From contig JAGYMZ010000005.1 in the NCBI GenBank assembly GCA_018400295.1, forward strand, positions 25,157 through 89,156: DNA of 64,000 bases. The letters run 5' to 3'. Origin of the DNA: Bacteroidales bacterium (GTDB lineage: Bacteria > Bacteroidota > Bacteroidia > Bacteroidales > B18-G4). This document shows, piece by piece, positions 17,749 to 27,509 of this stretch. The stretch's first letter is position 1; each line of letters opens with the position of its first letter. Below the pieces are notes generated by a model. That model saw only the letters and a list, made by a program, of their open reading frames with translations. It had not been told where the DNA came from and did no database searches. A program made the translations under genes and the position numbers.

Positions 17749-18270
17749 TCACGGGTTGTTGGGATTTGCTTGGTACATTATTAATTCCACGTCATATTCT
17801 TCACTGGCCAGCATGGTTTCCAGAATAATGGCATTGTTCAGTCCTGAATCCAGCGCGGTTTTCAGGCTTTCTTGTTCCTGTTCCAGCCATTCATAAAAGA
17901 GTTCGGATTCAGTAAGATCCGCCAGTTCTGCATCGATGGCTGAAGAAAGCGTATTTATGGAATGATCTGCAAAAAAATTGATGCTGACCGGTTTGCTTAC
18001 TGTTCCGGAGTTGCGTTGCATAAAGAACAGGGCCAGAGCCAACAGGATCAACACGGAAGCAGCTCCTGCCAGTGCAGGTTTCCAGAAGATCTTCACAGGG
18101 ACCGGAGATGATTTTCTTTCCTTTTGCACAATCTTTTCTCTAAGCCGGGAGGGAAAGTCATCAAAATATCCTTCATGTACCGGGTAGAAAGATTTTTTCT
18201 TATCCTTCAGGATAAAAGGAAGTTCCGGTGCAGGTCCCTGATCAGTATGTTTTCGTTGTTTCTTTTTCAC
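17749..18270 (-). CDS. Anti-sigma-factor-like single-pass membrane protein
   Basis: 173 residues. A basic cytoplasmic part of about 60 residues is followed by one membrane helix (ALAGAASVLILLALALFFM) and an acidic periplasmic domain of about 85 residues with a coiled-coil-like segment (EWLEQEQESLKTALDSG). This is the topology of anti-sigma factors, though no zinc-binding HxxxCxxC motif is visible. The only start is GTG at 18270, 30 bases after the sigma gene. Role inferred from topology and position. Confidence 0.62.
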   Translation of the reverse strand: MKKKQRKHTDQGPAPELPFILKDKKKSFYPVHEGYFDDFPSRLREKIVQKERKSSPVPVKIFWKPALAGAASVLILLALALFFMQRNSGTVSKPVSINFFADHSINTLSSAIDAELADLTESELFYEWLEQEQESLKTALDSGLNNAIILETMLASEEYDVELIMYQANPNNP

Positions 18271-18300
18271 AGTATTATGACGTAAAAATATAATAAAAGT

Positions 18301-18846
18301 TTAATCCTCCTGTATATTCTCTTTTATTTTGCGTATGGCATGATGGTAACTGGCTTTCAGTGCCCCTACGGATGTACCCAGCACCCTGGAGATTTCCGTA
18401 TACTTCATTTCATCAAAATATTTCATATTAAAAACCAGTTGTTGTTTTGCGGGCAGCCGGGCAACGGCCTTCATCAGCTTGTGGTAGATCTCTTCTCCGT
18501 CCCTGTCCTGGGTGGAGAAAGGCTCATCTTTGCTTCCTGTATCCACGCCCAGGCTGAGCATTCGTCTGATTTTCCGTTTCCTCAGAAAGCTCAGTGCTTC
18601 ATTCGAAGCTATACGGTATATCCAGGTAAAAATACCCGAGTCTTCACGGAAGGTGTCCAGGTTATCCCAGACTTTGATAAAAGTATCCTGCATGACATCA
18701 TCAGTATCCTGGTGATTTTTAAGCAATCTCCGGATGTGATGGTAGACCCTGACCTGGTATTTTTTCATCAAAAGATCGAAACCATAATTTTTTGTTTCTT
18801 TCTTCCGGATCAGTTCCAGTATCTTTTCGTCGGTGGATGCATGCAC
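18301..18846 (-). CDS. ECF-type RNA polymerase sigma-70 factor
   Basis: 181 residues, standard ECF length. Region 2 spans about 25-95 (DTDDVMQDTFIKVWDNL, then FTWIYRIASNEALSFLRKRK) and region 4 about 125-180 (LPAKQQLVFNMKYFDE, then EISRVLGTSVGALKASYHHA). It directs RNA polymerase to an alternative promoter set. The start is GTG at 18846; no ATG is available without losing conserved region 2. It lies 25 bases after lolA and is followed by an anti-sigma-like and a Spy-like gene, forming a regulatory module. Confidence 0.92.
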   Translation of the reverse strand: MHASTDEKILELIRKKETKNYGFDLLMKKYQVRVYHHIRRLLKNHQDTDDVMQDTFIKVWDNLDTFREDSGIFTWIYRIASNEALSFLRKRKIRRMLSLGVDTGSKDEPFSTQDRDGEEIYHKLMKAVARLPAKQQLVFNMKYFDEMKYTEISRVLGTSVGALKASYHHAIRKIKENIQED

Positions 18847-18871
18847 AGTATCCGCAGGAATTAGCCGGGGG

Positions 18872-19507
18872 CTATCTCATATCGATGATCTCCACATCCG
18901 GGTGTTGTTCGGTATTGAAAATAAAATCCTTTTCTGTCAGAGGCGGGTTCATCTCATATTCATCCAGGGTGTATGTTGTGGTGCCTCCGTTTTGATCATG
19001 AAGGGTCAGCTTACGTATCAGTTTTTGATCTTTATCGATGTACAGGTTGACTTTTGAAATGTTTTTATCTTCTTCCGGCTTGAGTTCTACAACATAAACC
19101 GGTGTATCATTCATGATTTCCTCTTTCAGGGACCGGGCCTTATATTTTTTCTTATAGAATGTAAGGAGATTGGTGGGGGTGATCATCCCATTGTCTTCTG
19201 TAACGCTGTTGATCTGAACTTCTTCAGCGTCCGTTATATATGTCCACATGGTTTTCCCATTGCTGTATACGTGTTGCCCGATAATCTTCAGACGGTACTT
19301 ATCCCCGCTGACATCCAGTTTGCCCTGGCCATTTTCCCTGGATCCGTCATCCGGAAATTCAATAGAATAGCTAAAGTCGATGGAAAGGGCATCATAGGAT
19401 TGTATGTTGTTGTTAACCTCTTCAAGCAGTTGTTCTGCATTTTTGTTCTGTGCACAAGCGAAGATTGTTAGTCCGGACAGCAGAATGATCAGAATATTTT
19501 TCGTCAT
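18872..19507 (-). CDS. lolA: Outer-membrane lipoprotein carrier LolA family protein
   Basis: 211 residues with an N-terminal signal (cleavage near FACAQ, which could also be read as a poor lipobox). The mature part has the LolA fold features: an initial amphipathic helix (QLLEEVNNNIQSYDALSIDF), strands with SGDKYRLKI and NGKTMWTYI, and the C-terminal YEMNPPLTEKDFIF pattern. LolA ferries lipoproteins across the periplasm to the outer membrane. It is 12 bases after ftsK, an arrangement common in Bacteroidota. Confidence 0.8.
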   Translation of the reverse strand: MTKNILIILLSGLTIFACAQNKNAEQLLEEVNNNIQSYDALSIDFSYSIEFPDDGSRENGQGKLDVSGDKYRLKIIGQHVYSNGKTMWTYITDAEEVQINSVTEDNGMITPTNLLTFYKKKYKARSLKEEIMNDTPVYVVELKPEEDKNISKVNLYIDKDQKLIRKLTLHDQNGGTTTYTLDEYEMNPPLTEKDFIFNTEQHPDVEIIDMR

Positions 19508-19519
19508 AGGTATATTTTT

Positions 19520-21907
19520 TTAATTCATTTCATTCAAAAATTGTTCCAATGCATATTCATCCGATATCAGCACCTCCCTGGCTTTACTTCCCTCAAAGGG
19601 TCCTACGATGCCGGCGGCTTCGAGTTGATCGATGATCCTTCCCGCGCGGTTATATCCAAGTTTAAGCCGCCGTTGCAATAAGGAAGTGGACCCTTGTTGG
19701 TTCTGGACGATGACACGGGCTGCATCCTCAAACAATTCATCCCGGTCGGAGGGATCAAATTCACCCACCCCTTCGGTTTCTTCATCGGCATATTCCGGAA
19801 GATGATAGGCATCGGGGTAAGCCCGCTGGGACCCGATAAAGTCGGTGACCCGTTCCACTTCGTCCGTATCCATGAAAGCGCATTGCAGCCGGATCACATC
19901 GCTGCCGGTAGCCAGGAGCATATCTCCCCTGCCGATCAGCTGGTCGGCACCTCCCGTATCCAGGATGGTCCGGGAGTCTACTTTGGAAATGACCCGGTAG
20001 GCAATACGGGCCGGGAAATTGGCTTTTATGGTACCCGTAATGATGTTCACCGATGGCCGTTGTGTGGCTATGATCAGGTGAATACCCACGGCGCGGGCAA
20101 GCTGGGCCAGCCTGGTGAGCGGGTTCTCGATTTCCTTTCCGGCGGTCATGATGAGGTCGGCAAACTCATCGACCACCAGGATGAGATATGGTAAATAGCG
20201 GTGTCCTTCCTCCGGGTTCAGTTTGCGTGCTACGAATTTTTTGTTATACTCTTTAATGTTCCGGACCTGGGCATCTTTCAGCAACTCATACCGGTTGTCC
20301 ATTTCTATGCCGAGGGAGTTCAGTGTCCGGACAACCTTGCGTGTATCTGTGATGATGGCTTCCTCAGAGTCGGGCAGCTTCGCAAGAAAGTGACGTTCTA
20401 TTTTGGAATACAACGTTAACTCAACCTTTTTTGGGTCTACCAGGATGAATTTGAGCTGCGACGGATGCTTTTTATATAGGAGGGAAGTGATGATGGCGTT
20501 CAGTCCGACAGATTTTCCCTGTCCCGTTGCACCCGCCATCAATATATGAGGCAGGCGGGTAAGGTCGGCGATGTAACTTTCATTGGAGATCGTTTTGCCT
20601 AATCCGAAAGGCAACTCATAGGTTGTGTTCTGGTACTTTTCCGAAGTAAGGATGGATTTGATGGACACGATCTCGCTTTGCTGGTTCGGTACTTCAATAC
20701 CGATGGTGCCTTTTCCGGGAATGGGGGCAATGATCCGGATCCCGAAGGCGGAAAGGCTGAGGGCTATATCATCTTCCAGGTTCTTGATCTTCGATATGCG
20801 GATGCCGGGTGCCGGGACGATTTCATAGAGGGTAACGGTGGGGCCGATGGTGGCTTTTATCTTCTCAATCTGTATATTATAGTTTTGCAACGTTTCAACG
20901 ATCCGGTTTTTATTTCGCTGGAGCTCTTCGTTGGTGACACTGCCGGAGTCCTGGTTATAATCCGACAGCAATTCAAGCGCAGGATATGTATAGTTGGAAA
21001 GTTCAAGGGTCGGATCAAAATGGGTGTCAAGGGTTTTATGATCTTTTGGATCACCCGTGGATTCCTCCTTTCTTTTTTCAACGGTCAGTTCAATATCGTC
21101 CTCAGGCATTTCTTCTTCAATGGCGGGATGGTTCCCCGGATCATTTTTTTTTATGTCATTCCCTGTGGGTACGTCCTTCAGGTCTTCATCCTCGCTTACC
21201 GAAAATTCAACCGTATTGTATTTGTCTTCTTTCCTGGGGTCCGTGTTCGTTCCTTTTTCTTTGGGAGGCGGCGGCTTTTTTTGGGATTTTCGGGGCTTAT
21301 TCCTTTTGAAACGGAATGTGATCAGGACAAAAATGAACAAAACAAACAAAAGGATGAAAACAGTACCGACCGTGCCAACCAATCCGGTAAGCCATAAGGA
21401 CATCTCCTTGCCAAAAACGCCTCCCAGAATTTTTAGCCTGCTGTGATCCATGAAAATGAACCCAAAGGCGAGGGAAAAGAAGATCAGACCCAGAAAGGAA
21501 GTCCGGAAGGTCTTCCACATAGAAAAGATCGTTACTTTGAAGAGCATATAGAACCCTGCAATAAAAAAATACAGCAGAATAAAATAGGATGCCACACCAA
21601 ACCAGTTTTTGATGAATTTTTGTGAAAGGGCCGTTCCCAATCGTCCTCCCCAGTTGTTCACCTGTGTATCGTGATCGAAAAGCAGCTGATGGAACGTAGA
21701 CCCGTTCAAAATATCATGGGCTTCCTGGTTGAACCAGTCTATGAGGTATGATGTGAACGAAAGAAAAAGATATACCGAAGCCAGGATAAACGAAAATCCC
21801 AGAATGCGATGGAAATTATCGCTTTTCAGGAAGCGAACAAATGATCGTCCGCGGGATCTTTTCTTTTTTACTCCATTATCCCCGGTAGGTTGTTTCTTGT
21901 TTTTCAT
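19520..21907 (-). CDS. ftsK: DNA translocase FtsK/SpoIIIE
   Basis: 795 residues. Four or five N-terminal membrane segments (about 25-200) anchor it at the division septum. A charged linker (about 200-330, rich in Lys, Pro, Asp and Glu) precedes the motor, with Walker A GATGQGKSVG and Walker B ILVVDEFADLIM; ATQRPSVNIITG is the usual motif after Walker B. A winged-helix gamma domain that reads chromosome polarity sequences closes the protein (DELFEDAARVIVQNQQGSTS onward). It pumps and sorts chromosomal DNA during division. Confidence 0.96.
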   Translation of the reverse strand: MKNKKQPTGDNGVKKKRSRGRSFVRFLKSDNFHRILGFSFILASVYLFLSFTSYLIDWFNQEAHDILNGSTFHQLLFDHDTQVNNWGGRLGTALSQKFIKNWFGVASYFILLYFFIAGFYMLFKVTIFSMWKTFRTSFLGLIFFSLAFGFIFMDHSRLKILGGVFGKEMSLWLTGLVGTVGTVFILLFVLFIFVLITFRFKRNKPRKSQKKPPPPKEKGTNTDPRKEDKYNTVEFSVSEDEDLKDVPTGNDIKKNDPGNHPAIEEEMPEDDIELTVEKRKEESTGDPKDHKTLDTHFDPTLELSNYTYPALELLSDYNQDSGSVTNEELQRNKNRIVETLQNYNIQIEKIKATIGPTVTLYEIVPAPGIRISKIKNLEDDIALSLSAFGIRIIAPIPGKGTIGIEVPNQQSEIVSIKSILTSEKYQNTTYELPFGLGKTISNESYIADLTRLPHILMAGATGQGKSVGLNAIITSLLYKKHPSQLKFILVDPKKVELTLYSKIERHFLAKLPDSEEAIITDTRKVVRTLNSLGIEMDNRYELLKDAQVRNIKEYNKKFVARKLNPEEGHRYLPYLILVVDEFADLIMTAGKEIENPLTRLAQLARAVGIHLIIATQRPSVNIITGTIKANFPARIAYRVISKVDSRTILDTGGADQLIGRGDMLLATGSDVIRLQCAFMDTDEVERVTDFIGSQRAYPDAYHLPEYADEETEGVGEFDPSDRDELFEDAARVIVQNQQGSTSLLQRRLKLGYNRAGRIIDQLEAAGIVGPFEGSKAREVLISDEYALEQFLNEMN

Positions 21908-21964
21908 AAAACAGGATCGTTCATTTTTCCGGCATGCATCATGTATTTCCTGTCATGAGTCATG

Positions 21965-22645
21965 TTACATGCCGCCTCCAAACGACTGACGCAGTTCCTC
22001 CTTTGTTTTTTCCTGGAATTCTTCCGGAATTTCAAATTCCGAATCCTTCACGTTCTTTTTATGAACCTCGACGGCTTCCAGTTTCATTTTGAACTGTCCC
22101 TCCAGCATTTCAAATTCCATCAAAAGTCCATCAATATCGTTGAAATAGGGATTGTCGAAATTAAGCGCTTTGGAACCCAGTTCAGAGGTATAATAGACAA
22201 TAAAAGAGTTTTTTTTCCCATTCTTGTCAATGGTTATCACAGCTTTTTTACAGTCGTAGCCGGCGATTTCCTTGATCTCATCAATATAATCTATTTGCGG
22301 TTCCGGTTCTTTTTCAAGTTCCTCCTCGATTTCCGTTTTTGTCGTAACTGTATAGAACTTCTGTCCCATCATATCGAAAAGGTTATATATTGTTTTGCTA
22401 TTTCCGTTCATAATTTGCATTTGCTGGCCCATATTTCCCATGTCGATGACCGTTTTGGCCATATCTCCTTTAACATAATAGGTCATCATTTTGGGCATCA
22501 TTGTTTGCATTTGAGGCGTCAATTCTGCCCCCGGGTAAGTGATCTTGTAAGTGACCACACCCTTGAAATCTTTTCCCTGCAAGTTGAAGGAAAGAAGGAG
22601 AACCATCAGTGACAATACAATTGTTGTTGGAAATGTCTTTTTCAT
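21965..22645 (-). CDS. Exported DUF4412-like protein of unknown function
   Basis: 226 residues with a signal peptide (MKKTFPTTIVLSLMVLLLSF). The exported part is rich in Met and Gln near the start (TPQMQTMMPKMMTYYVKG, MGNMGQQMQIMNGN) and ends in FGGGM. The pattern GVVTYKITYPG and the Cys in AGYDCKKA resemble DUF4412 proteins, which are widespread and uncharacterised in Bacteroidota. It is transcribed toward ftsK with 57 bases between, and two -7-like boxes (TACCTTTG 22690-22683, TACATTTG 22680-22673, minus strand) lie upstream, both without a -33 match. Confidence 0.7.
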   Translation of the reverse strand: MKKTFPTTIVLSLMVLLLSFNLQGKDFKGVVTYKITYPGAELTPQMQTMMPKMMTYYVKGDMAKTVIDMGNMGQQMQIMNGNSKTIYNLFDMMGQKFYTVTTKTEIEEELEKEPEPQIDYIDEIKEIAGYDCKKAVITIDKNGKKNSFIVYYTSELGSKALNFDNPYFNDIDGLLMEFEMLEGQFKMKLEAVEVHKKNVKDSEFEIPEEFQEKTKEELRQSFGGGM

Positions 22646-22713
22646 GATATCTTATTTGAAGATTAATAAATACAAATGTATGCAAAGGTATCAATTCCTT
22701 GCTTATGCCTGCA

Positions 22714-24228
22714 TTACTTTACCAGCCTTAACATTTTATTCCATCGAATTTTTCCGTCGAACAGGGATTTTCCGGGTTCGAGGGAGAGCCAGACAAAGAC
22801 GGCTTTTCCAACGATATGATCTTCCGGCACAAAGCCCCAGTATCGTGAATCTGCAGAATTATGGCGGTTATCACCCATCATCCAGTAATAATTCATTTGG
22901 ATCGTGTATTCATTGGTTTCTTCACCGTTTATATAGATCTTGCCGCCGCGCACATCCAGGTCATTCAGTTCGTAGGCCTCAATGATCCTCCGGTATTTGG
23001 ATATATTGCTGGTATTCAGTTTAACCACATCACCGGCTTTGGGTATGTACAGGGGACCGAAATTATCCAGGTTCCATGGATAGTCGGGGTGATTCGGGAA
23101 AATATCCTTATTCCATTTTCCTTCCGGTTCCAGGTATCTGGTAACCTTTCGTACATTTGGAAGTTGATCCAGTTCATGGGCTATATCTTCGGTCATAAAG
23201 AATACAAATTCACCCGGCTTTGAGGTTGTCCCGCCCTCGGTTATGTTCAGCCGGTCAAGAATGCGGGGATTGATCCTGGAACCGTTGGTTTGCACATTGT
23301 ATTTATATTGCAGCAGTTCCGGGTTTTTTGCTTTATTGCCATTAATGTAAACCTGTTGGTCAACGATTTCAAGGGTATCCCCCGGAAGGGCAATGCAACG
23401 CTTAATATAATTTTCCCGTTTATCCACCGGACGGTCTGTGATCCTGCCAAAATTACGTTGGTCTTTCAGCACACGGTCCCTTCCATATTCCCGGATGAGG
23501 GTATAATAGCTTATGTTGCTCTGGAATTTCAGGGAAACGGTATCTCCGTCCGGATAGTTGAATACCACTGCATCGTTGTGTTTGATTTTGGTAAATCCGG
23601 AGAAACGGTAATAGGGCAGTTCAATCCATTCCAGGTAGGATTTTGTTTCGCTGGTCATGGGCATGGTATGGTGTACGAAAGGAAAGGACAACGGGGTCAT
23701 GGGGACCCGGGGACCATAGCTCACCTTGCTCACAAACAGATAATCGCCTACCAGCAGGGATTTTTCCATGGATGATGTGGGTATGGTATAGGCTTCAATA
23801 AAGAAGATCCGTATGATGGTGGCGGCTACGACGGCAAAAATGATCGCATCCACCCATTCCCTTGCCCAGGATTTCTTAATTTTGGGGGCTTTATCAGGGT
23901 CTGTATATTTTTCATCTTTGTTAAAACCCAGATACGGGAGATAGAAAAAAGGAAAAATAACGCCCAGTGCCTGGGCTCCGAGACCATGTTTGCCGAAGCA
24001 TTTCAGTAATTCCACGATCATCAGAAGGATCATGAACACATTGATGAAAGGGATCAGAAGAAAGACATACCACCAAAGGGGTTTCTTTATGATCCTGAGC
24101 CAGATGTAGAAATTATATAAAGGGATCAGAACCTTCCATCCCGGCTCGTTCGCTTTTTCGAATATTTTCCACAGACCAATGATGGAGAGCATAAAAAATA
24201 TAAGAAAAATGATGGTGTAGATGTGCAT
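22714..24228 (-). CDS. lepB: Signal peptidase I with N-terminal DUF5684 membrane domain
   Basis: 504 residues, longer than the roughly 320 of E. coli LepB. Residues 1-100 form a hydrophobic DUF5684-type domain with several membrane segments, followed by another helix (about 125-145) and the peptidase. The catalytic Ser is S153 in PTSSME and the catalytic Lys K276 in ENYIKRCIALPGD; GDNRHNSADSRYWG closes the site. It removes signal peptides from exported proteins. Gene order lepB-dapB-DUF5683-parB-parA is the common one in Bacteroidota. Confidence 0.95.
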   Translation of the reverse strand: MHIYTIIFLIFFMLSIIGLWKIFEKANEPGWKVLIPLYNFYIWLRIIKKPLWWYVFLLIPFINVFMILLMIVELLKCFGKHGLGAQALGVIFPFFYLPYLGFNKDEKYTDPDKAPKIKKSWAREWVDAIIFAVVAATIIRIFFIEAYTIPTSSMEKSLLVGDYLFVSKVSYGPRVPMTPLSFPFVHHTMPMTSETKSYLEWIELPYYRFSGFTKIKHNDAVVFNYPDGDTVSLKFQSNISYYTLIREYGRDRVLKDQRNFGRITDRPVDKRENYIKRCIALPGDTLEIVDQQVYINGNKAKNPELLQYKYNVQTNGSRINPRILDRLNITEGGTTSKPGEFVFFMTEDIAHELDQLPNVRKVTRYLEPEGKWNKDIFPNHPDYPWNLDNFGPLYIPKAGDVVKLNTSNISKYRRIIEAYELNDLDVRGGKIYINGEETNEYTIQMNYYWMMGDNRHNSADSRYWGFVPEDHIVGKAVFVWLSLEPGKSLFDGKIRWNKMLRLVK

Positions 24229-24298
24229 GGCAAAGAAATTTGTGTTAAAAGTAAGGTTTAAATTGTATAAGTCACGTTAATTTTTGTTAATTCAGGTG

Positions 24299-25018
24299 TC
24301 ACAGATTCAGCATGTCTTCCATGGTAAACATTCCTTTTCGGCCGTGCACCCATTCCGCTGCCATCAGGGCTCCTTTGGCAAATCCTTCCCTGTTTTTGGC
24401 GGTATGCTGTATTTCTATGCGGTCTTCTCCGGATTCGTAGGTCACAGAATGGATCCCCGGTACGTTTTCCTTTCTGACGGAAATGATCTCAAGCGTCTGG
24501 GCATTTTTGGCCGGGGTGTTGGTCCAGGAAGACTTTCCCTGATGCTTTTCAACAATTGCGTTGGCAAGCTTAATGGCCGTTCCGCTGGGCTTATCCAGTT
24601 TTTGAGCATGATGGGTTTCCTTAAGAAAAATGGAGTAATCAGGGAATTGTCCCATGTTTTCGGCGAGGATACGGTTGATCTTAAAGAAAATGTTCATGCC
24701 CGGACTAAAGTTTGAAGCATAAAATACAGTGCCGTTATGTTTCCTGCAGTAAGCTGTTACGTCACCAAGGTTATCTTCCCATCCGGTAGTTCCTGTCACA
24801 ACAGGTATGCCCGCATCAATGCACCGTTTAATATTTCTGGTTGCGGTACCCGGTTCCGTAAACTCAAATGCCAGGTCTGCGTTGGACATTTTCCGGGCAT
24901 TATTTTTCCAATCTTGTTCATTGTCAATAGTAAGGAATATATCATGACCTTTTGCACGGGCTGCTTTTTCGATTTCCTTACCCATTCTTCCATATCCGAT
25001 GATGGCAAATTTTAACAT
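24299..25018 (-). CDS. dapB: 4-hydroxy-tetrahydrodipicolinate reductase
   Basis: 239 residues, normal for DapB of this phylum. The nucleotide-binding loop IGYGRMGKEIE (6-16) and the active-site signature ETHHAQKLDKPSGTA are both intact. It reduces the cyclic intermediate of the lysine/diaminopimelate pathway, feeding both lysine and peptidoglycan cross-links. It begins one base after the stop codon of the DUF5683 gene, so the two are translated from one message. Confidence 0.95.
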   Translation of the reverse strand: MLKFAIIGYGRMGKEIEKAARAKGHDIFLTIDNEQDWKNNARKMSNADLAFEFTEPGTATRNIKRCIDAGIPVVTGTTGWEDNLGDVTAYCRKHNGTVFYASNFSPGMNIFFKINRILAENMGQFPDYSIFLKETHHAQKLDKPSGTAIKLANAIVEKHQGKSSWTNTPAKNAQTLEIISVRKENVPGIHSVTYESGEDRIEIQHTAKNREGFAKGALMAAEWVHGRKGMFTMEDMLNL

Positions 25019-25019
25019 A

Positions 25020-25634
25020 TCAAAACGTGAATTTTAAGGATAGTCCGGTGATGGTTCCAATGTTGTAGTTACGGTTATCGATGACCGGGTCCAGGGATAG
25101 CGACAAGTCATCACTGATATCATAGTCAAAGAAATGGGCATCCACCGTAGCATCCAGTATGTTCAGGATATACCATAAACCGGTGAGTATATAGGTGAAC
25201 TCCAGGTTGCGCCGGTAATAGTTTTTTGCTTGACGGAGCTGGTTTTCATTATATTTCAGGGCATATTCATTGTCGATGTATGTGGAATCCCCGCTGGCAA
25301 CGTAGTTGTAAGCTTCCTTGTAGGCCCGGTATTCTGTCAGGTTGGTTGCGATAAAATAAGAAAATGCCCCAAATCCTGCATAAACGATCGGGATTTTCCA
25401 GTATTTCTTATTATATGCCTGTCCCAGACCCGGCAACAGGGCCGACATCAGGGCGGCTTTTGAGGGAGAATGGGCCTTTACAGTTGTATCTGCTGGCTTT
25501 TCCTGGGCCCGAACGGTGTTTTCCGGCAGGGTCAGCAAAGCAAACATGAACAGGCATAACAAAATGAGAAGGTATTGTCTTTCCGGACGGTACTTCGTGT
25601 GTGCCTTGGCTGCAAGGATAAAAAATGATTTCAC
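25020..25634 (-). CDS. DUF5683 membrane-associated protein
   Basis: 204 residues. A signal-like hydrophobic segment (about 20-40) is followed by the DUF5683 core SALLPGLGQAYNKKYWKIPI, a second hydrophobic segment and a beta-rich C-terminus ending in LKFTF, which may associate with the outer membrane. No function is known. The start is GTG at 25634, as no ATG lies before the signal segment. It is conserved between parB and dapB in Bacteroidota. Confidence 0.8.
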   Translation of the reverse strand: MKSFFILAAKAHTKYRPERQYLLILLCLFMFALLTLPENTVRAQEKPADTTVKAHSPSKAALMSALLPGLGQAYNKKYWKIPIVYAGFGAFSYFIATNLTEYRAYKEAYNYVASGDSTYIDNEYALKYNENQLRQAKNYYRRNLEFTYILTGLWYILNILDATVDAHFFDYDISDDLSLSLDPVIDNRNYNIGTITGLSLKFTF

Positions 25635-25658
25635 CGTGTTAACTCTCCGTTTAATGGG

Positions 25659-26546
25659 TCAGGAATCAAGCAAACTGAGTAATTTCTCGAGTTCTTCACT
25701 GGATTCAAACGGAATAACGATATTGCCTTTTCCTTTATTATTCAGTTTCAGTTTAACCGGAGTATTGTATTTTTCAGACAGCTCTTTTTGTTTTTGCTCA
25801 TAAGGTTCAGGAAGCGGGTTGGCTTGTATTGTTTGCTTTTGGTTTTCGGGATGGTTGATTTTCCGTACCATTTCCTCCACCTGTCTGACCGAGAGCGATC
25901 GTTGAATCACACGGTTCAACAGATTGAGCTGTTTGTTGGCGTGTAAAACATTGATCAGGGCCCGTGCATGCCCCATCGTTATTTTATTGTCCCTCAGGGC
26001 CACCTGTATTTCCGGGGGCAGCTTAAGCAGCCGGAGATAATTGGTAATGGTGGCCCGTTTCTTACCTACCCGGTCGCTGAGTTTTTCGTGTGTAAGATTG
26101 CATTCTTCAATCAGGCGCTGGTAACTGATGGCGATCTCGATGGAATTGAGGTTTTCCCTGTGTATGTTTTCGATCAGGGCCATTTCCAGCATTTGCTCAT
26201 CGTTGGCCACCCGGATATAACAGGGTACTTCTCCGATATTGGCCAGTTTTGCTGCGCGAAGCCTCCGTTCACCGGATATAAGCTGGAATTTTTCCTGGCT
26301 TAACTTACGTACTGTGATCGGTTGTATGATCCCCTGCTCTTTAATGGAGTGGGCGAGTTCTTCCAGGGTTTCTTCCTCAAAGTTATTTCTGGGTTGAAAA
26401 GGATTGGCTTCAATAATGTCAACAGAGATGTTTGCTATAGCTCCCACAATATAATTGTCGGCTATTTCCTTAGAATGTATGTCGGTTTCCGGGCTTTGTA
26501 AAATGGCGTCCAGCCCGCGTCCCAGCGCTTTCTTTTTAGTTTTCAT
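25659..26546 (-). CDS. parB: Chromosome partitioning protein ParB
   Basis: 295 residues. The Soj-binding N-terminal motif ALGRGLDAI (7-15), the CTP-binding signature [11 protein letters not shown] and a helix-turn-helix around [20 protein letters not shown] are present, followed by a dimerisation domain. ParB binds parS sites and slides as a CTP-dependent clamp, marking the origin region for segregation. It overlaps parA by 11 bases. No parS-like sequence (TGTTTCACGTGAAACA and close variants) was seen in this window. Confidence 0.96.
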   Translation of the reverse strand: MKTKKKALGRGLDAILQSPETDIHSKEIADNYIVGAIANISVDIIEANPFQPRNNFEEETLEELAHSIKEQGIIQPITVRKLSQEKFQLISGERRLRAAKLANIGEVPCYIRVANDEQMLEMALIENIHRENLNSIEIAISYQRLIEECNLTHEKLSDRVGKKRATITNYLRLLKLPPEIQVALRDNKITMGHARALINVLHANKQLNLLNRVIQRSLSVRQVEEMVRKINHPENQKQTIQANPLPEPYEQKQKELSEKYNTPVKLKLNNKGKGNIVIPFESSEELEKLLSLLDS

Positions 26547-27351
26547 TCACTATGTCTATCTTTTTTTCTTCCTGGTTTATTTTGGTCAGATCGTTTCTCT
26601 GAAGTATTTCCCTGGCCAGGTTCAGGTAATTAATGGCCCCGGTACTTTTGGCATCATGCATTATAATGGTTTCACCAAAGCTTGGCGCTTCTCCCAGCTT
26701 TGTGTTCCTGTGAATGACCGTGTCGAATACCATCTGTTCGAAATGGGTCTTTACTTCTTCAAGTACCTGGCGGGCCAGCCGGAGCCTGATGTCGAACATG
26801 GTAAGGAGTATTCCTTCTATCTCCAGGTCGTTGTTCAGGCGTGTTTGAACGATGCGAATGGTGTTCAGCAATTTTCCCAGACCTTCGAGTGCAAAATATT
26901 CACACTGGACGGGAACGATCACGGAATCGGCGGCCGTAAGAGCGTTCACAGTGATGAGGCCAAGGGAAGGAGAGCAGTCGATGATGATAAAATCGTATTC
27001 GTCTTTCACCTTTTTTACGACCTTGCTCATCATGTGTTCGCGGTTGGGCAGGTTGATCATTTCTATTTCTGCACCAACCAGGTCTATGTGGGCAGGAATA
27101 AGATCGAGGTTGGGGGTGTCGGTTTTTATGATTGCCTTGAACGGATCATAGTCATCGATGATGCATTCATAAATGCTGTTTGTAATGTTCTTTGGGTCAA
27201 TAGCCAGTCCGGAAGTGGCATTGGCTTGCGGGTCGGCGTCTATGACCAGTGTTTTGTTTTCAAGTACGGCAAAACTGGCCCCCAGATTAATGGCTGTGGT
27301 AGTTTTCCCAACCCCCCCTTTTTGGTTGGCTATCGAAATAACTTTTCCCAT
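26536..27351 (-). CDS. parA: Chromosome partitioning ATPase ParA (Soj)
   Basis: 271 residues with the deviant Walker [16 protein letters not shown] (9-23), the [13 protein letters not shown] motif and a C-terminal helix typical of the chromosomal Soj type. It forms an ATP-dependent gradient on the nucleoid that moves ParB-bound origins. It is the first gene of the parA-parB-DUF5683-dapB-lepB group. A matching -7 box, TATTTTTG (27392-27385, minus strand), lies 33 bases upstream. Confidence 0.96.
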   Translation of the reverse strand: MGKVISIANQKGGVGKTTTAINLGASFAVLENKTLVIDADPQANATSGLAIDPKNITNSIYECIIDDYDPFKAIIKTDTPNLDLIPAHIDLVGAEIEMINLPNREHMMSKVVKKVKDEYDFIIIDCSPSLGLITVNALTAADSVIVPVQCEYFALEGLGKLLNTIRIVQTRLNNDLEIEGILLTMFDIRLRLARQVLEEVKTHFEQMVFDTVIHRNTKLGEAPSFGETIIMHDAKSTGAINYLNLAREILQRNDLTKINQEEKKIDIVNEN

Positions 27352-27384
27352 GGCAGTGATTTACGTTTTGTGTGATCTTTCAAA

Positions 27385-27392
27385 CAAAAATA
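27385..27392 (-). promoter_or_regulatory. Promoter -7 box candidate of parA
   Basis: TATTTTTG on the minus strand fits TAnnTTTG and lies 33 bases upstream of the parA ATG. No TTG core is present 19 bases further upstream, so support is partial. Confidence 0.4.
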
Positions 27393-27509
27393 CAACTTTA
27401 CAGGGAAAATCATAATGGATGATACCATTAGTTATTAACTGACCGGGTCGGGATTGTTGAGAAAAAAACCCGGATATTGAGGTGTGTTTTAGGAAAAACG
27501 TACGAGAAA

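Noticed and set aside
20678..21397. 239-codon plus-strand frame
   Set aside because: Opposite the conserved FtsK linker and motor region; translation is low complexity.
26455..27375. 306-codon plus-strand frame, the longest antisense frame
   Set aside because: Covers parA antisense; parA and parB carry full motif sets, so this is a codon-usage artefact.
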